DNA from: Sipunculus nudus
Taxonomy: Eukaryota > Annelida > Sipuncula > Golfingiida > Sipunculidae
Length of the DNA stretch: 64,000 bases
Direction: 5' to 3'
NCBI GenBank assembly: GCA_026874595.1
Contig: CM049310.1
Coordinates: 40,673,558-40,737,557 of the forward strand
Part shown: positions 1 through 12,846 of the stretch, one piece after another
How the letters are laid out: every line of letters begins with the position of its first letter
How positions within the stretch are numbered: the stretch's first letter is position 1
Notes under the pieces: model-generated
Seen by the model: only the letters and a program-made list of their open reading frames with translations
What the model was told of the DNA's origin: nothing
Database searches by the model: none
Program-made: the position numbers and the translations under genes

Positions 1-246
1 TTACATTTAACATTTTTTAAACGCTTGAGTGGCAGATCAACTGACATTGTTGCATTTCTCAAATGTCACCAAAATAACATCCAAAGATGTTTAGCATGAG
101 AAACCAACACATAAAAAAATGTAAAATAATTGAGGTATGCAACTAAATCGGTATCTGAGAAAATAATTTATTTTTCACAATATCTCAATCTCAGTGGTAT
201 TAATTGACTAAGAAAACGGTATTTTCTTCACGATATGTAGCCTCAA

Positions 247-466
247 GCACAGGCGCTTGAATCCCTATTTGTAATAAAGTCTTCTTATCCCAATAAAAAA
301 AACCGGTCATACCATACTATCTATTATATTATGACTCTCATAATATAATAGATAGTATGGTATGACCGTTTTTTTATTGTTTTTTTTAACTGATTCTTTC
401 GGAGTATTTTTAAGAACACTGGGGATATGAAGACTTTATTACAAATAGGGATTCAAGCGCCTGTGC
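247..466. repeat. Long inverted (foldback) repeat
   Basis: The left arm (about 247-334) and right arm (338-466) are reverse complements around a 3-nt loop. The 40 bp on each side of the loop match almost perfectly. The outer parts also match, for example GGCGCTTGAATCCCTATTTG on the left and its complement near 441-460. The right arm carries about 43 extra bases (380-422) absent from the left arm. This is a foldback element or MITE-like structure with no coding capacity. Confidence 0.8.
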
Positions 467-1358
467 CTCAAGTATCGATGTCAAAGTCACCGATCACTTG
501 CATGCATAAGCCATAACGGCTCGCAACGCTAATTAAGTGTTAGGTTCGTAAGTTTTCTTTAAAAGGTAACTCGGGACACAATGCATGAAGCCCTAAATTT
601 GTGGATTACGTAATGCATGCATGCCATGCCATCGCATTTACTTAGTCCAGAAATGAATATTATAGAATTATCCATATTTATCCCAATGTAATGACATTTT
701 TATTTCATATTAAACCTTTTTTGGTCTTTTCCTGGATTTATTGTACAACAGTGTAGATGTAATTAAAGAATTTATATAATGTGAAAATTATGTCGGAATC
801 TTGGCGACAAACGAACTACAAAGGGATATAACTTAAATTAAAGGCGATATAATATGGAATATACAGTATGCATGTTAAATTGTGTCCATGCATGGTGTTT
901 GATATGATTTGATATGAAAGGACATGACAAGTTAATTCATCGTGAAATAAAGATTTTTTATAACAGGAAATACTAGTATTTTGAGCGTGGCGCGCTGACA
1001 CTGTCATTTTTCGTGAGTGGGGGCGTGTTAAATTATCCAACTCGTCTCGGCTGTCACACTAAATGGAACACCAAATGTACCTCGAGTACATGAATGATAC
1101 ACGTTTGCACAGGACAAGCAAAGCGTTCACAGAAATGTCTTAAGCAAGCTGGGGATTCATTTTTGACTGTTGCATATGCATGCTTTGACTCTTATGTAAA
1201 ATAAATCTTAAAATCGCAAACCACTGACTCACTGGCGTAATTGAGATTTTGTCTTATTAGATCTAATACGTGATATTATAGTTATACATATGACAGTCTG
1301 ATGCAGATTTTATTATACATAATGCATTGGGGATGCAACATGCTACGATAACACGTTC

Positions 1359-1481
<123 letters not shown>

Positions 1482-1700
1482 AACACAAGCTGTATCTGTG
1501 ATGTTTGATGTATGGGTTTCTATATTCGCCCGTCTTTATATGTGCACCTATATAATGTGAACTCCTTCCCATGCTTTTTAACCGTGTATCATCTCACTGG
1601 GATGTTAAGGTACTTCTGTATTTATTTATCATCACTGAAACTAAAAAATTCTTAGTTTATCCTTTTTTGGCCATTTGTCCGGTTTTTTTTCACCGAAAGT

Positions 1701-1702
<2 letters not shown>

Positions 1703-1734
<32 letters not shown>
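1703..1734. repeat. (TA)n microsatellite
   Basis: Uninterrupted TA dinucleotide tract. Confidence 0.95.
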
Positions 1735-1735
<1 letters not shown>

Positions 1736-2365
1736 TTGTACTTGCTTAAGAGCAGGTAATAAGACATCGGGGTCTGTATATAAGCCTGACGCTGCGTGGG
1801 CTCCGCCGGTTACAATACTTCTATTACAGCCAGCAACTGTTGGTGTCATAAGTCGCGACATTCATTAACATGTCGCCTCACACTTAACAAGCCTGAGTTC
1901 ATGATAATCCGCTCCTGTTATCACCCTGACAGTGCTGGAGACACGTCACTCCGCAGCCTCTCATCTAATTTACGGATCTATAACTGTTTTCCACTGATCT
2001 ACCCTACTCAGATGTTGTTGCTGGACAAGGGGTATAACCAGCAGCTAGAACAATTTTAGCTCGTATCGACCTCAAGTTTTGCCCTGGCCCTTGGAACAAC
2101 GGGACATGAAACGTGTTCTCTTGACTTCAAAGTGTACCAGACCAAAGCAAAGAAAACTGGCGCAGATATACAGTTGTCGGAATTGAACTCTGGGTTTCTT
2201 AATGCATGCTACACCAGCGCCCAATGCATGCACCTGTACAGTCCATCATCGCTGTGTGGAAAATTCAAACAGATTATCCATTGACTTTCATGTGGGAGTA
2301 CGCACAAACACACACGCATATTTTATATGTATAAAATGTGTGTGGGTGGATGTGCTTTAATCGGT

Positions 2366-2415
2366 AGGACCCCCCCTCCCCCCCCCCTCCTTTTTTTCAA
2401 AATCCTGCATCCGCT
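2366..2415. repeat. C-rich mini-repeat copy
   Basis: GACC followed by C tracts, then a T tract, then AAATCCTGCATCCGCTTATGG. The same layout (GGACCCC, T run, AAATC-TGGATCCGC-CCTG) occurs at 15345-15440 and 58163-58275, and in weaker form near 7998-8033. This points to a short dispersed repeat family with unstable C/G tracts. Confidence 0.5.
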
Positions 2416-3159
2416 TATGGTTTGTGTATGCGTATGTGATCGATGAAAAATTAAAGGGTATTTTTGTGTGACAAAATATGAGTGACAGAGAGAGCTGCGT
2501 TGATGTGTGTGTGTGTGTGTGTATGAGAGTTTGTGGTTATACTGTTCATCCGACACATGCTCTGACAGTATCCCTAATTGATACCCTATAACCACTCTTG
2601 TAAGAACGCCACAAGAACTAATTTAGCTTATTATATCATCTGTTCTCGGTGATTCCTACCAAATGAGACGTGGCTAGTTCCACTTAGCGTTATGATGACA
2701 GACAAGCCCGTGGGTGTATTGTTTCATCAAGAAAACTGTCCACCCAGCTCATAACCACTACACGTAATTACCAGGTTCGAGGTAGAGAGATGCCCGGTGC
2801 TCGCCTCAGGGAGAGCGCCGCGTGAGCCCGTACATGCAAGACACGGCATGATCAGAACTCACTCTGACAGTGCCTGCCTGTACACGGCTAATTAGCTCTC
2901 ATTTATTTACTATATACCATATATCTCAAACTGCCCCCGGACAATTATCACTGGGTGCTGATGACGCCGACATGATACTGGAAGTAGGTCTTGTCTTTTC
3001 ATTTTTTAGATATCTTGCTTTTCACGTGTATTAATACATGCATATCTGAGGGCGTGGTTTTCTAGTCTTTTTTTAAATCTGCGGTCCTTGAAGGCTGAAG
3101 GTTATTTTAATATCACATTCATGCATTAATATGTATTTATGTGTGTTTATATATGTGTG

Positions 3160-3216
3160 TATATATATATATATAATTATATATATATATTTATATATAT
3201 ATATATAATATATATG
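3160..3216. repeat. (TA)n-rich microsatellite
   Basis: Imperfect TA dinucleotide tract broken by a few T/A shifts. Confidence 0.9.
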
Positions 3217-6199
3217 TATTCTTTCCAAAATACCCACATTTATTTACTAATGTATTATATAACATATAAAACACAAGATATATATATAAATAAGACATTT
3301 AACATTAACATAGAATATAACATATGTTATAAATGATATATTTTTGTACACAGCAGTTTTAAAAGCAGTTCGACTCTCGATGCTGAACATACTATTTTCT
3401 AATATATATGGCAAATAATCTAACGACATTACACAACCGAATTCTACATTCATATACATATGTATTTAATATTTTACTTTACCGTTGGCCTACATTCACA
3501 TATAGTGTATATGTACGCAAACCGTATCTGTCCATCACTGTGCAACATGACTTGTCATGCCCGTGTGAAGTTGTATGAACACATGCTCAGAGGCCATATA
3601 TGGCAAAGATGAATACATCTATTTAAGAGTGTGATATATCAGAGCCCTGCCTACGCCGGCCTATAGGTGTGAGATGTGTATCAGAGGGAGATGATTGTTT
3701 GTGAGTGAGGTTCGTGAGCGACGTCACGAGCTCACGTGACCGTGAACGGTGTCAGCACGACCGTGTTTGATATACTCACCGGACCGTGAAGATGGAAGCA
3801 ACACCGTGACGTCCCGCAAACAAAAGACCCAAACTCCCACGTGTGCATGATTTATATAAATAAATATACATATATGTGTATAAGTGTGTGTGTATTTATT
3901 CATACACGCATGCATAAGCGTCAAATGTCATTATCTGGGTCATATTTTAGGTAAGGTTTTAGACATAACAGCCCCGACAATTTTAAGAAAACCCTAATGT
4001 CGACTGTGGTAACAATGACACTTAGAACTTGCTATTGTCTGTAGTGCGGGATGACATGTGCGGGTACATCACGTAAGATTTGTGCCTGTATACCTGTAAT
4101 GATTTATGATGGATTGTGCCCAGTTGCTCCAAGACCATCTGTACCCTTTCCCAGCTAGAAAATGAGGGATGGATATACGGTGGGTGGACAGTCTGTTTGG
4201 GGACCTTCATAATTACTTCCCATATGTTGTGCATAACCGTCGCTCCAGTGGTCAAAAGCATGACAGTGACGTTAAAGGATCGCATCACTAAAGACCATTT
4301 TTATACCTTTGAAGAAACCCAAGTTCAGACTAAATGTATTATGTTAAATTGCTCGTAGTTGCAAACCATATGTTGTATCGGATTATCATTCAACTTTGTC
4401 CTTAAAAAGCAGAAAACGATATTAAATGATCGTCTTGCGACATGAAATGTTAGTTTAATTTTCTCTGCATGTCAGTAAATTAAGAGTGTATGGTTATGTT
4501 GTCACACGTGAACGTTTGTTTGTTCTGGACTTTTAGCTAATCGTTGTAGGATGATTGATCTATCAAATCTTAATGTAGACCCGGATTCAAGGTCATTATC
4601 GTCCTTTAGATCGTCTCTCGTCCTGTCAAATCAGCGTTATTGTTAATTTAATTATAGATATGTGGGGTCACACGGTTCATGTAGGCCTACATGATGGTTA
4701 TTCACCCACTTGGTGAAATTTGCAGATTGTACGGCTGCTCAACAGAAGAGCTTTCAGAATTATTCACGTGTGGTTCCTTGAATCTTGAATCACCAAGGCG
4801 GAGGAATTTGGTCTGCACTTTTACCTTAATGTATTCGTTGCTCCAATTCCGTTTGTGAATTCCAGTACCAATCGGCAACAATAACTGTGTGACCAGTGTT
4901 CCATGCATGATTGCTCAAATTTGGGATAATAGTATTTGTATAAATTTATAGTTTTATACAAGCAAACAAGTATAAATATAAACTTATACTAAGAAATAAT
5001 GATTTCGAAACTTTGTCAGACACGGATCTGCCTGCACAGCTCTAAGGAACTGCCCCCGCCACTCTCGCTCTTTCTCCCTTGTTCGTCGGTGCATGTGCAT
5101 AGGTTCGTTCCAGAGGTGAGCATTTCTTGGAAGTCCGGTAATTTTCCTGGACGTTAAGAGTCTCTCCATCTTCAGCTGTCAAATGATTCATGCAGTCAGT
5201 TGTCACTCACTGACTTTTGTCGCCGGTTTAAAATAAAAGTACATTCACTGTTATTTTATATTATTGCAGGATACTGTTTAGGCATGAGCTAAAGCATTTA
5301 GTCAGCGCCAAGTCAGGCGTGTCCAAGTCCCACTTAGCTATATACTGAGTGAATCATGTAGGTAGACTGCATGGTACCGGTGTGTATATTCATAACACGG
5401 ACTGCCTGGTGCATCTGTACAGGGTCATGCTGTGCCTCTAACAAACGGAGCATGCAGAACAAGCGGAAACGTGTGCATACTTGCTTACAAGGTGTAACGG
5501 ACTTTTTTCCACCTGACTTTATCCTAAAGTAAACAATTCTGATGATGCAAAGGTGAAAATATGAGATACATCAACTGGTACAATGAACAGGTGGGCTAAT
5601 TAATGGGAAATAGTGATGACGCCAACGCTATTTAAAGAGGATACACACAGATGATCACAGAGACTGATGTCCAAAAGCAAGTCTTAAACTTACTCAGAAA
5701 AGGAGCCTTTCACGTATTTCTTGTATTGTCGTATTAAGTATAGTGCCAGATGAAATACAAGTTCGTCACCGTATATAGAGAGCATATTTATGTGAACGAC
5801 GGAAACAACGTTCTTCTGTTACAGATTCAAAGGTAATAACACACACACACACACCTGGATACACACCATAGACCAGATAGGATTGGCTGGAGATCTGTTT
5901 TGACTGCTTTATTTATATCTTAAGGCGTATGAATCGGACATCAGTGAACTGTATCATTTGAAATATCTTCATCAGTTAATAAAAATGTAATGGTATATGT
6001 TACTCAATCCTATATTCATTAGTACTAATCTTCTGCTGCTGAATCATGATGAATAATTTGTCTTCAATGGCACATAACTATAGTCTGTCATAACATCACC
6101 CAAGTTAAAAGTCACAATATTTCTCACATAGATAAGAAGTCTGGTGACTCGGAGCCGGCATCCTACTATAATTGATAGTATGGGAATTGTAAAAGAGCG

Positions 6200-6420
6200 T
6201 AATTCCCCTATAATTTTTGCCGTTACACGTCCCTTTGGATTCTCCCCCGGTCCCGGGCCTCCGAATACTTTCATGTCGTATCCCCGCGCCTTTATCGTAT
6301 CTTGGCAGGTTTATTTCTCACTGTTTCTCGAAACCGTTCACGTGGGCTGCCATTTCGCATGCACACCAAAACCCAGAAGTCACAGGTCACATGTCGTAAT
6401 TATGGGTATACAGTTGTAGA
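6200..6420 (+). repeat. Dispersed repeat, diverged copy 1
   Basis: This block aligns over about 200 bp with 57850-58075. Shared landmarks in the same order are a TTCTCCC(C/T)GG start, a stretch ending GGTTTATTTCTC, TTTCT-GAAAC, GCTGCCATTT, a CACA-CAAA-CCCAGA block, GGTCAC-TGTC and TATGGGTATA. Neither copy has a convincing reading frame. It is probably an old mobile-element fragment, and the two copies differ substantially. Confidence 0.6.
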
Positions 6421-7770
6421 GGTGATATTTATATCGTGGTGTGCAAGACGTTACTCTCGAAGCGGTTCGATCCCTTGGGGTACTTGCAAAACATCATCTT
6501 AACAGCAAGAGAGGAGGTCTGGATTATCTCAAAATCCAGTGCTTATGAACGACACGCGAAATCGGAATACGTTTAATAATGACGTTCCAGGATTATCATT
6601 CTCACTCATATATAGGTAGCGCCATCTGTTTATGTAAAGGAGCATTTGTAAAAAAAAAATGAAATCATGTGGATTTAATGCTGCGTGTAGAGCATGCACA
6701 TGGCCACCGGTTTGAATATAAGCCAAATGACGATAGTCGTTAATGTTTCTGTGATTATTTTACCATACAACTGATACGTCTGCTGCATCTGGTTTTATGT
6801 TACAAACGAAGGTGAAAAATCGTCACAAGGATGACTATTAAAACACTATGATTTTTTAATAACCCCCGACACCCAGCTGACTCCGCAGAACAGAGGAACA
6901 GCTGTATAAGATATGTCCTGTGTTCAGGCCATTACAGCCTTGTGATATTACCGATAATTGATGCTAAACCTGTCGGCCGGCGGAGTCGATGTTTTGGGGA
7001 GTGGTTTTGGGCACGTGGTATCACGAAACACACTGTGTTATTATTATATGATTGTATAGCTCTTATAGCCGGCTTTCATTGTTGCGGTCTATATACACCA
7101 CGGTGTATATAAATCACTTAACTTTCTCTGCGGTTTGCCATCTTATTCAAAGTTCGCTTTTTTAACTGTTTATCCATATCCACCTCTCATCTTGTATTTT
7201 TAAAGTTTCTATAAATAAGAAAAATCAAAATATTGACGATTCATTTTAGTTGATTTTCTTCGCAAAATCCAGGAAACTTGAAATATTACCCCGAGATGTT
7301 TCACAATCTACCACCAGATTATAGAAGTTAAGGAACCGTTCAGTATTTATATTAGTTTTTTGTTGTTGTTAAACTTTTTTGTTAATCCATGCAGTTATCA
7401 GAAGGCGGTATAGGGAGGAATGTACGATATCGGCCTACTGTTATATTTTTCTTAGCCATCTGTGACTCCTTTGATCATATAAATCAATGCTATTATAACC
7501 ATAATATTTTTCCAGAGCGGCCTTTATTAAGAGTGCTAAACATTATCTATACCTCCCGGGGACTGAGATACAGCTCTTTGAACTTGGGAGGCGAAAAAGA
7601 ATTATAAATGATGATTACGTCACCCATTCAGCACTTCTTACCAGCTGAGCTGGCGCACTTGTGGCGACTCTTTGAAATTGTCTCTTACTTCCGGTGTTTA
7701 TCTTCCTCTCGTCAACAAAGAGCGCCGCCCTGCGGAGCAGCTGGATAAATTATTACTTGACATTTCTAGT

Positions 7771-7899
7771 ATGCGGTGGGCGTCCTTAGTCCGTTTCCTG
7801 GTCCTTTGTCACGCTTGTTTAGATTTCGTCACTACATTCGACGAGCTAACTTCAGCTGTGAACACGTCACACTCTATAGAGGCATTTTATGTCCGATGA
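7771..7899 (+). CDS. Possible small secreted peptide or 5' exon (42 aa)
   Basis: An ATG opens a 42-residue frame beginning MRWASLVRFLVLCHACLDF. This resembles a signal peptide: basic N-terminus followed by a hydrophobic core. The stop is TGA at 7897-7899. The flanking 7640-7800 segment is more GC-rich than its surroundings. I recognise no family, and no splice junction could be tied to it. A chance ORF is at least as likely. Confidence 0.15.
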   Translation: MRWASLVRFLVLCHACLDFVTTFDELTSAVNTSHSIEAFYVR

Positions 7900-8103
7900 T
7901 GTGCCTACGAGTAGTAGTAAGCTGAGCCTTTATTATGAAAAGCAAATTCTTTCTGCATAAGTCACAAGTTTATTAAAATAATTGGTATTCGAAAGGGAGG
8001 GGGTCACGACCCTAGCCACCCTGGATCCGCGTTTGAAGATAAAATAGATAATAAAAAGCTACTGTTATGAACGTGCACGGAATAAAAATATAGTAAGAGA
8101 GTT

Positions 8104-8123
8104 ATATATATATATATATATAG
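8104..8123. repeat. (TA)n tract
   Basis: Short TA microsatellite bordering the foldback sequence that follows. Confidence 0.85.
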
Positions 8124-8126
8124 TGT

Positions 8127-8205
8127 AACCTGTGTAATAAGACCACCTGTGCCATGGGACTGACCAAAGGTGGTCTTAATTCACAAGTTGTCTTTTACAC
8201 AGGTC
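8127..8205. repeat. Small foldback (MITE-like) repeat
   Basis: Nested inverted repeats: AACCTGTGTAA pairs with TTACACAGGT at the outside, and TAAGACCACCT pairs with AGGTGGTCTTA inside. The whole 79 bp could fold into one hairpin. It borders a TA tract, which is a common target for TA-inserting MITEs. Confidence 0.55.
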
Positions 8206-10048
8206 AGTTACAGGGACGGATCCATGATTCTGTTTTGACATGATTTTGCATGGTAGAGAGTTTTCGAGATTCAGGTATGATGAAACATGCCAGGGACGTA
8301 CCAACGCACATAAACACATACATAAACACACACCCTCCTCTTCCGCTCCAGACACAATCACTCTCACCGCCACTCCCACGGGTGTTAATTTATCGTCGAT
8401 ATATCGCGGGATATAACATTTTGTGATAATATACCTTATTTTATAATTAATAGATACACGGAGGTTTAGTCAAGCGGTATTATAGACATACAAAACCATC
8501 CAGGCCAGATAAAGCTATACGTGTTCAGATTCATGTTTTATGTTTGCTTTTGTGTTTTGGCTCGGTAGCACACAATGATACTTTTTTTCAAATATTAATA
8601 TTGTTTTGACGATTAGGGAAACGCTGCGGGCAACGCTATTGATTTTAAAACATGATAACCATGGCGTTTAACTTACAAACACTTATGAATAACAAACAAA
8701 TCATGGGCCAATATTTGCACAGGACGACATAAATTATTTATTGCACGTATGTATTTAATAAGTGCGTCGCCGACTGTTTAAGCATGCAACCATGTTTTTT
8801 TCTTAGGTTATTTTCATGGTTCTGTATATCCCTCCTCACATTCACATTCTTGTACACAATGCGTGTATTGTAATTCTCGGGACATATTTTCACCCGTGTA
8901 TGTGCGTTTATGTCTCCCAGTCTGATTGTTAGTGTACAAGACTTGTCACACCGTGATAAATTGCTTTCAGAAGACCGTCAGGAAGAAAAAATTTATCAAA
9001 CATCGCTTATAGGTGTTGATAAGTTTATGTCTGCGGTAATACTTTGGTCATTTTTTATGGGTCGAATTTCTCAGGTTCCAAGGAGTGCAAAACCATCTTT
9101 GTCTTTCCTCTGCCCGTGTTTAGGCTATATCACAAATATTGCTGATTTTCAAAAACTACCATTGTGCATAATATAGGTCATAAGAAACAGATTTGCTCCA
9201 AATATTTATTTTTACCTTGACCTAATTTCCAAGAAGGATTACTGCATAGTCGATTCCCCATTATCGCTCAGTTGCTTGAGGCTTCCAGCGATCGCCTGGC
9301 GACTGCTGACATCTGGTTAAAAAAAGCGTTGATCTAGATGCGGATGAACTATTGTCTGTTTACACGCCTCTCTTTTAGCTCGGTGTAAGACACGACAAAG
9401 GTAATTTATGTATTACAAGGTAAATTTGTGGAGAGATGATATATGTGCAGGTTGATCTTGGTATTAAAATCGGCGTTGGCGAAAGCATGCATGCACTCTC
9501 TGAATGTTTTCTATTTTTAGCGCTTTTATGAGTCAGTTTTCGTCACAGTATATTTGATAAGATTCTTGATTTGATGATCACAAACGGTGAATGTTAATTT
9601 AATGTTAATCTTATATACAGCTGATCGCAAAATCACGTGTTTATGTTAAATAAACATTTACAAACCCATGACCTGGCGGTTGAGCCAGTTTACACAAAAC
9701 AACACACATGGAAACAATAGTTAAGTGAGTTATATCAATTTTCATGAAATATGTGGGTTGTGTAATCACATGTCAACAATAACCATGATAAAAATGCGGT
9801 ACATTCAGTACCTTTGTGAGCACACATATAGATGCGAGCTCTTTGCGAACCTTTGTAATGTGCATGACGCTGCGTTCATCCCGGTCTGTATATGTTCATA
9901 TTTATCCTGTAGTTCGCTCATGACAGTTTGATTCCTTAATTTCTTAAATTGTGACAACCGAGGTTTTGATAATTTAGGATATGGTGACAAAGCAGTTTGC
10001 CTTAACTTGAGGACTGGCAATTGAACATAGATTATTTATTCTTTGTTT

Positions 10049-10190
10049 TTATCTCAGCTGACCGAAAGTCGTATAAACACTGGCGATCGGCCTTTGCCAG
10101 TCGTCCGTTTTACATGTCTGGGCGTCCGTCCGTGAAAATGTTGACGTTAAACCCAGCAAGGTCCTTGAAAGATCTTCATAGGAAACTAAA
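10049..10190 (+). mobile_element. Degenerate 5' end of the AGCTCAGCTGA repeat family
   Basis: CTCAGCTGACCGAAAGTCG followed by GGCGATCGGCC and repeated CGTCCGTC motifs matches the start of the repeats at 36720, 37786 and 39172. It is much more diverged and lacks their internal monomers. The open frame across it is incidental. Confidence 0.55.
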
Positions 10191-10625
10191 ATTTAGTCAC
10201 GGTGACCCTTTTTCTGCGAACTATGGAAGAAAACATGATTTTAAAGAAGAAGTGCCTATGGTTATAGGTTCAAGACATAATCTTCGGGTTAATACTTGAG
10301 TTCGTTTGGTATAATATTTTGAAGGAAGCAGTCTGACCAAGCAATTTTGTTATGGTTGTTCTCCATATCATGCATTCTGATCTAATGGAACTTGTAGAGA
10401 GCAGCAACGTTTTTAGCTATATCCTTCAAATCTTCGTCTTTTATGATGCGGTATTGATTTTAATCTTTTAATTTGAAGGGTAACTAATTGAGACTCCTAA
10501 AAATCGGATCGGGGTCTGTGATATATTTTGCGCGAGTCTCATTTAAACCAGATTAGCAGCATAAATATAATTTGAATGAATGTAATTAATATCAGTTTCC
10601 ATTATTCCAGATTCCTAATGAAGTT

Positions 10626-11475
10626 ATGGGGACGCTCGTAGAAGCAAGCGTGACCGTCCATTCTCCTTACGACTCCAACAGCCTTCAGCTCCGACGGACA
10701 AAACGGGTAACCGAGCAGGTCGAGCAGGAGGATGACCGAGACTCTGTTATCGATAGGGATGATGATGAAGAAGAAGAAGACACATTTGTTACCACGGCAA
10801 CGGCGCTCCCGCTAACCATAGACACCAGCTTTACTGGTGAACGGAACTCCAGGGTCGTCAGAAGCATCTCGTCTGATACTGATTCAGGTTTTGAAAAGTC
10901 AATTAGCACGCCATGCTCACCTAAAGACAGTCCAGGCAGCACGGACAGTGCTGGCCTACACGCACTACCGACAAACGGTCATGTTGGTTCCATGGAACCA
11001 GTTCTGGAAGATCAGAACCAGCTTCCAAACGGCCTAACTTCTGTAAAACGGGACACGAATAATAGCTCAAGGACTAGTGGCTGCTTACATGAACACGCCA
11101 TTGACATTGATGAAAATACCCAAAGCTCGCCGTCAGACGAAGCACCATTGAATGACAAAGGGCAAAACGCTATCAGTGAAGGGTTTATTAATTTAGGTTT
11201 TGATGAGTCGGAAAGTGATCCACTGTCGCACTCAAATACTTACAAAACTAGTACCTTAGCAGCTCACGAACTCGCACTGACTGTCGGGATATCTGATTAC
11301 CGTAAAAGTACGGATAACAGCAGAAGGAACGATTTCCCACGGCTCATGGGAGCTAAAGTCCCACCTTACTATAGGCGAGAAAAGTCGTCGAGACTTTACT
11401 GGATTCTGCTAGGCGTAGTGCTCGTACTTATTCTGATCGCTGTGATATGTATACCACTATTGTGGCCAAAGCAAG
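10626..11475 (+). CDS. Type II single-pass membrane protein, main coding exon
   Basis: The exon follows a good acceptor (ATTATTCCAG, ending at 10610) and ends at a strong donor (CAAG|GTAAGG, 11475/11476) in phase 1. The first ATG in the long frame is at 10626 with G at -3 and G at +4. The frame is also open for the five codons before it. The product has about 256 polar, Ser/Asp/Glu-rich, probably disordered residues. These include an acidic run at 43-52 and a DSGFEKS motif at 86-92 within a Ser/Pro-rich stretch. A basic patch (YYRREKSSR, 248-256) then precedes one hydrophobic span (257-280). No signal peptide is visible. This predicts a cytosolic N-terminus and an outside C-terminus, as in type II proteins such as neprilysin-like or corin-like enzymes, but no ectodomain exon was found and the family is not recognised. 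Reading through the donor would add only KALT before a stop. Confidence 0.75.
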
Positions 11476-12460
11476 GTAAGGCATTAACTTAAAAGATTTT
11501 GTAAAAGAAAAGTTCAAAGCATCTTTAACTTATTTTATAAATAATTACCGTTTAAATGTTGAGGTGAAAACGTTGTGGTGTACGTGCCTGTACCGACAAC
11601 AACAGTTCGCTGTAAAGCGATGGCCCGCATGCATGTGATCTCATCAATAACACTGTCTATATACTTTTCTTCCGTAGCGAATTCATGCAATATGGTCCTA
11701 CGCACTCGAGTGTTGCTGTGGATACATTTAGAGTTATTATGGTACATTTATCATGACCCGATAACTATGAAACAGCAATAATTGAATGTCTCTTACGGCG
11801 ATAATGTTGAATTATTGAGGGTTTTGTGAATAGAACAATCGGTATTGGTTCATAAATGTAAAATTGTTTCTGCATCCAGTCTTGTAGGTGGGTTATCGGG
11901 ATATCATTATGCTTGACTGCATATACAATATGTGCGTGCGTGTTTAATTATTGACTTCATTGCATACAAGGTACCTTGTGACACATAGGATATGTAACAT
12001 TTTTAAGACAGATGTTTTGCCTTCGTGATGCATTTTAAGACATATGTTATTCCTTCGTAAAAAAATTACAAGGACACTAGAAAATTTCCTTTTACTTCAA
12101 AGGACACGTAGTTCTCAATCTTCTAGCAAAGATTGAGCATACTGATAATCTTCTCGGCGGAGAGAAAAACAGTTTAGAGCTTACATAACGGCAGTTTTGG
12201 CTTTGCATTGTATCCTTAGGGAGCAGAGTAAAATTATTAGATTGAACCTGTCCATAAAACATATTCGGTGATATCTGCATGTGGAATCATTGCTATACCT
12301 CTCCGTCTTTAACCAAAGGTGGCTCTCTTCTGGTTATAACATTTCCTGTTCCTTGAGCACACTTGTTGCAGTCAGTGAAAGAAAGCTAACATTTGTTACA
12401 AAATCATTTTTCTTTCAATCTCTTAATGTTTCAACAGATGTTACCCATTTGATAACTATA

Positions 12461-12772
12461 AAAGGTAGGTAAAGTCTGCTGGGCTTTTACACCCGAGCCT
12501 AATGGCTCATCAGGCCGGAGCTTATCCCGGTTTCGGTAGCGTTAAGCGACTTAATTAGGAGTTAAACCCCTCCTGGATGGGACGCTAGTCCATCGCAGGT
12601 TACCTTTCCAGTATTTACTGGTACCCATTTCTACTGCTGGGTGGACAGAGGCACACTTGCGGTTGGGACCTTGCCTAAGGGTCTTGGCACGTTGAGGGTC
12701 TGACCGGGATTCGAACTCACGACCTCTCGATCATGAGCCCGGCACCCAAACCATTACACCACCGCCCCCGCG
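12461..12772 (-). mobile_element. tRNA-derived SINE with perfect target duplication
   Basis: Read on the minus strand, the element begins with a tRNA-like head (GGCGGTGGTGTAATGG...) containing a B box GTTCGAATCCC (12706-12715). A conserved-looking body follows (GATGGACTAGCGTCCCATCC) and the element ends in ACCTTT. It is bounded by 14-bp direct repeats ATTTGATAACTATA at 12447-12460 and 12773-12786, the hallmark of target-primed insertion. The tRNA part is embedded in the SINE and is not a functional tRNA gene. The perfect target duplication suggests a fairly recent insertion. Confidence 0.9.
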
Positions 12773-12846
12773 ATTTGATAACTATATGTCACTCTAAATC
12801 ACTCATTTTAACAAAAGTATCATACAAAGATAATTTTCTTTTGCAG

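Noticed and set aside
10021-10299. 92-codon plus ORF just upstream of the membrane-protein exon
   Set aside because: It overlaps a degenerate copy of the AGCTCAGCTGA repeat, so the frame is incidental.
12700-12772. A tRNA gene on the minus strand
   Set aside because: The tRNA-like part is continuous with a SINE body and bounded by the SINE's target duplication.
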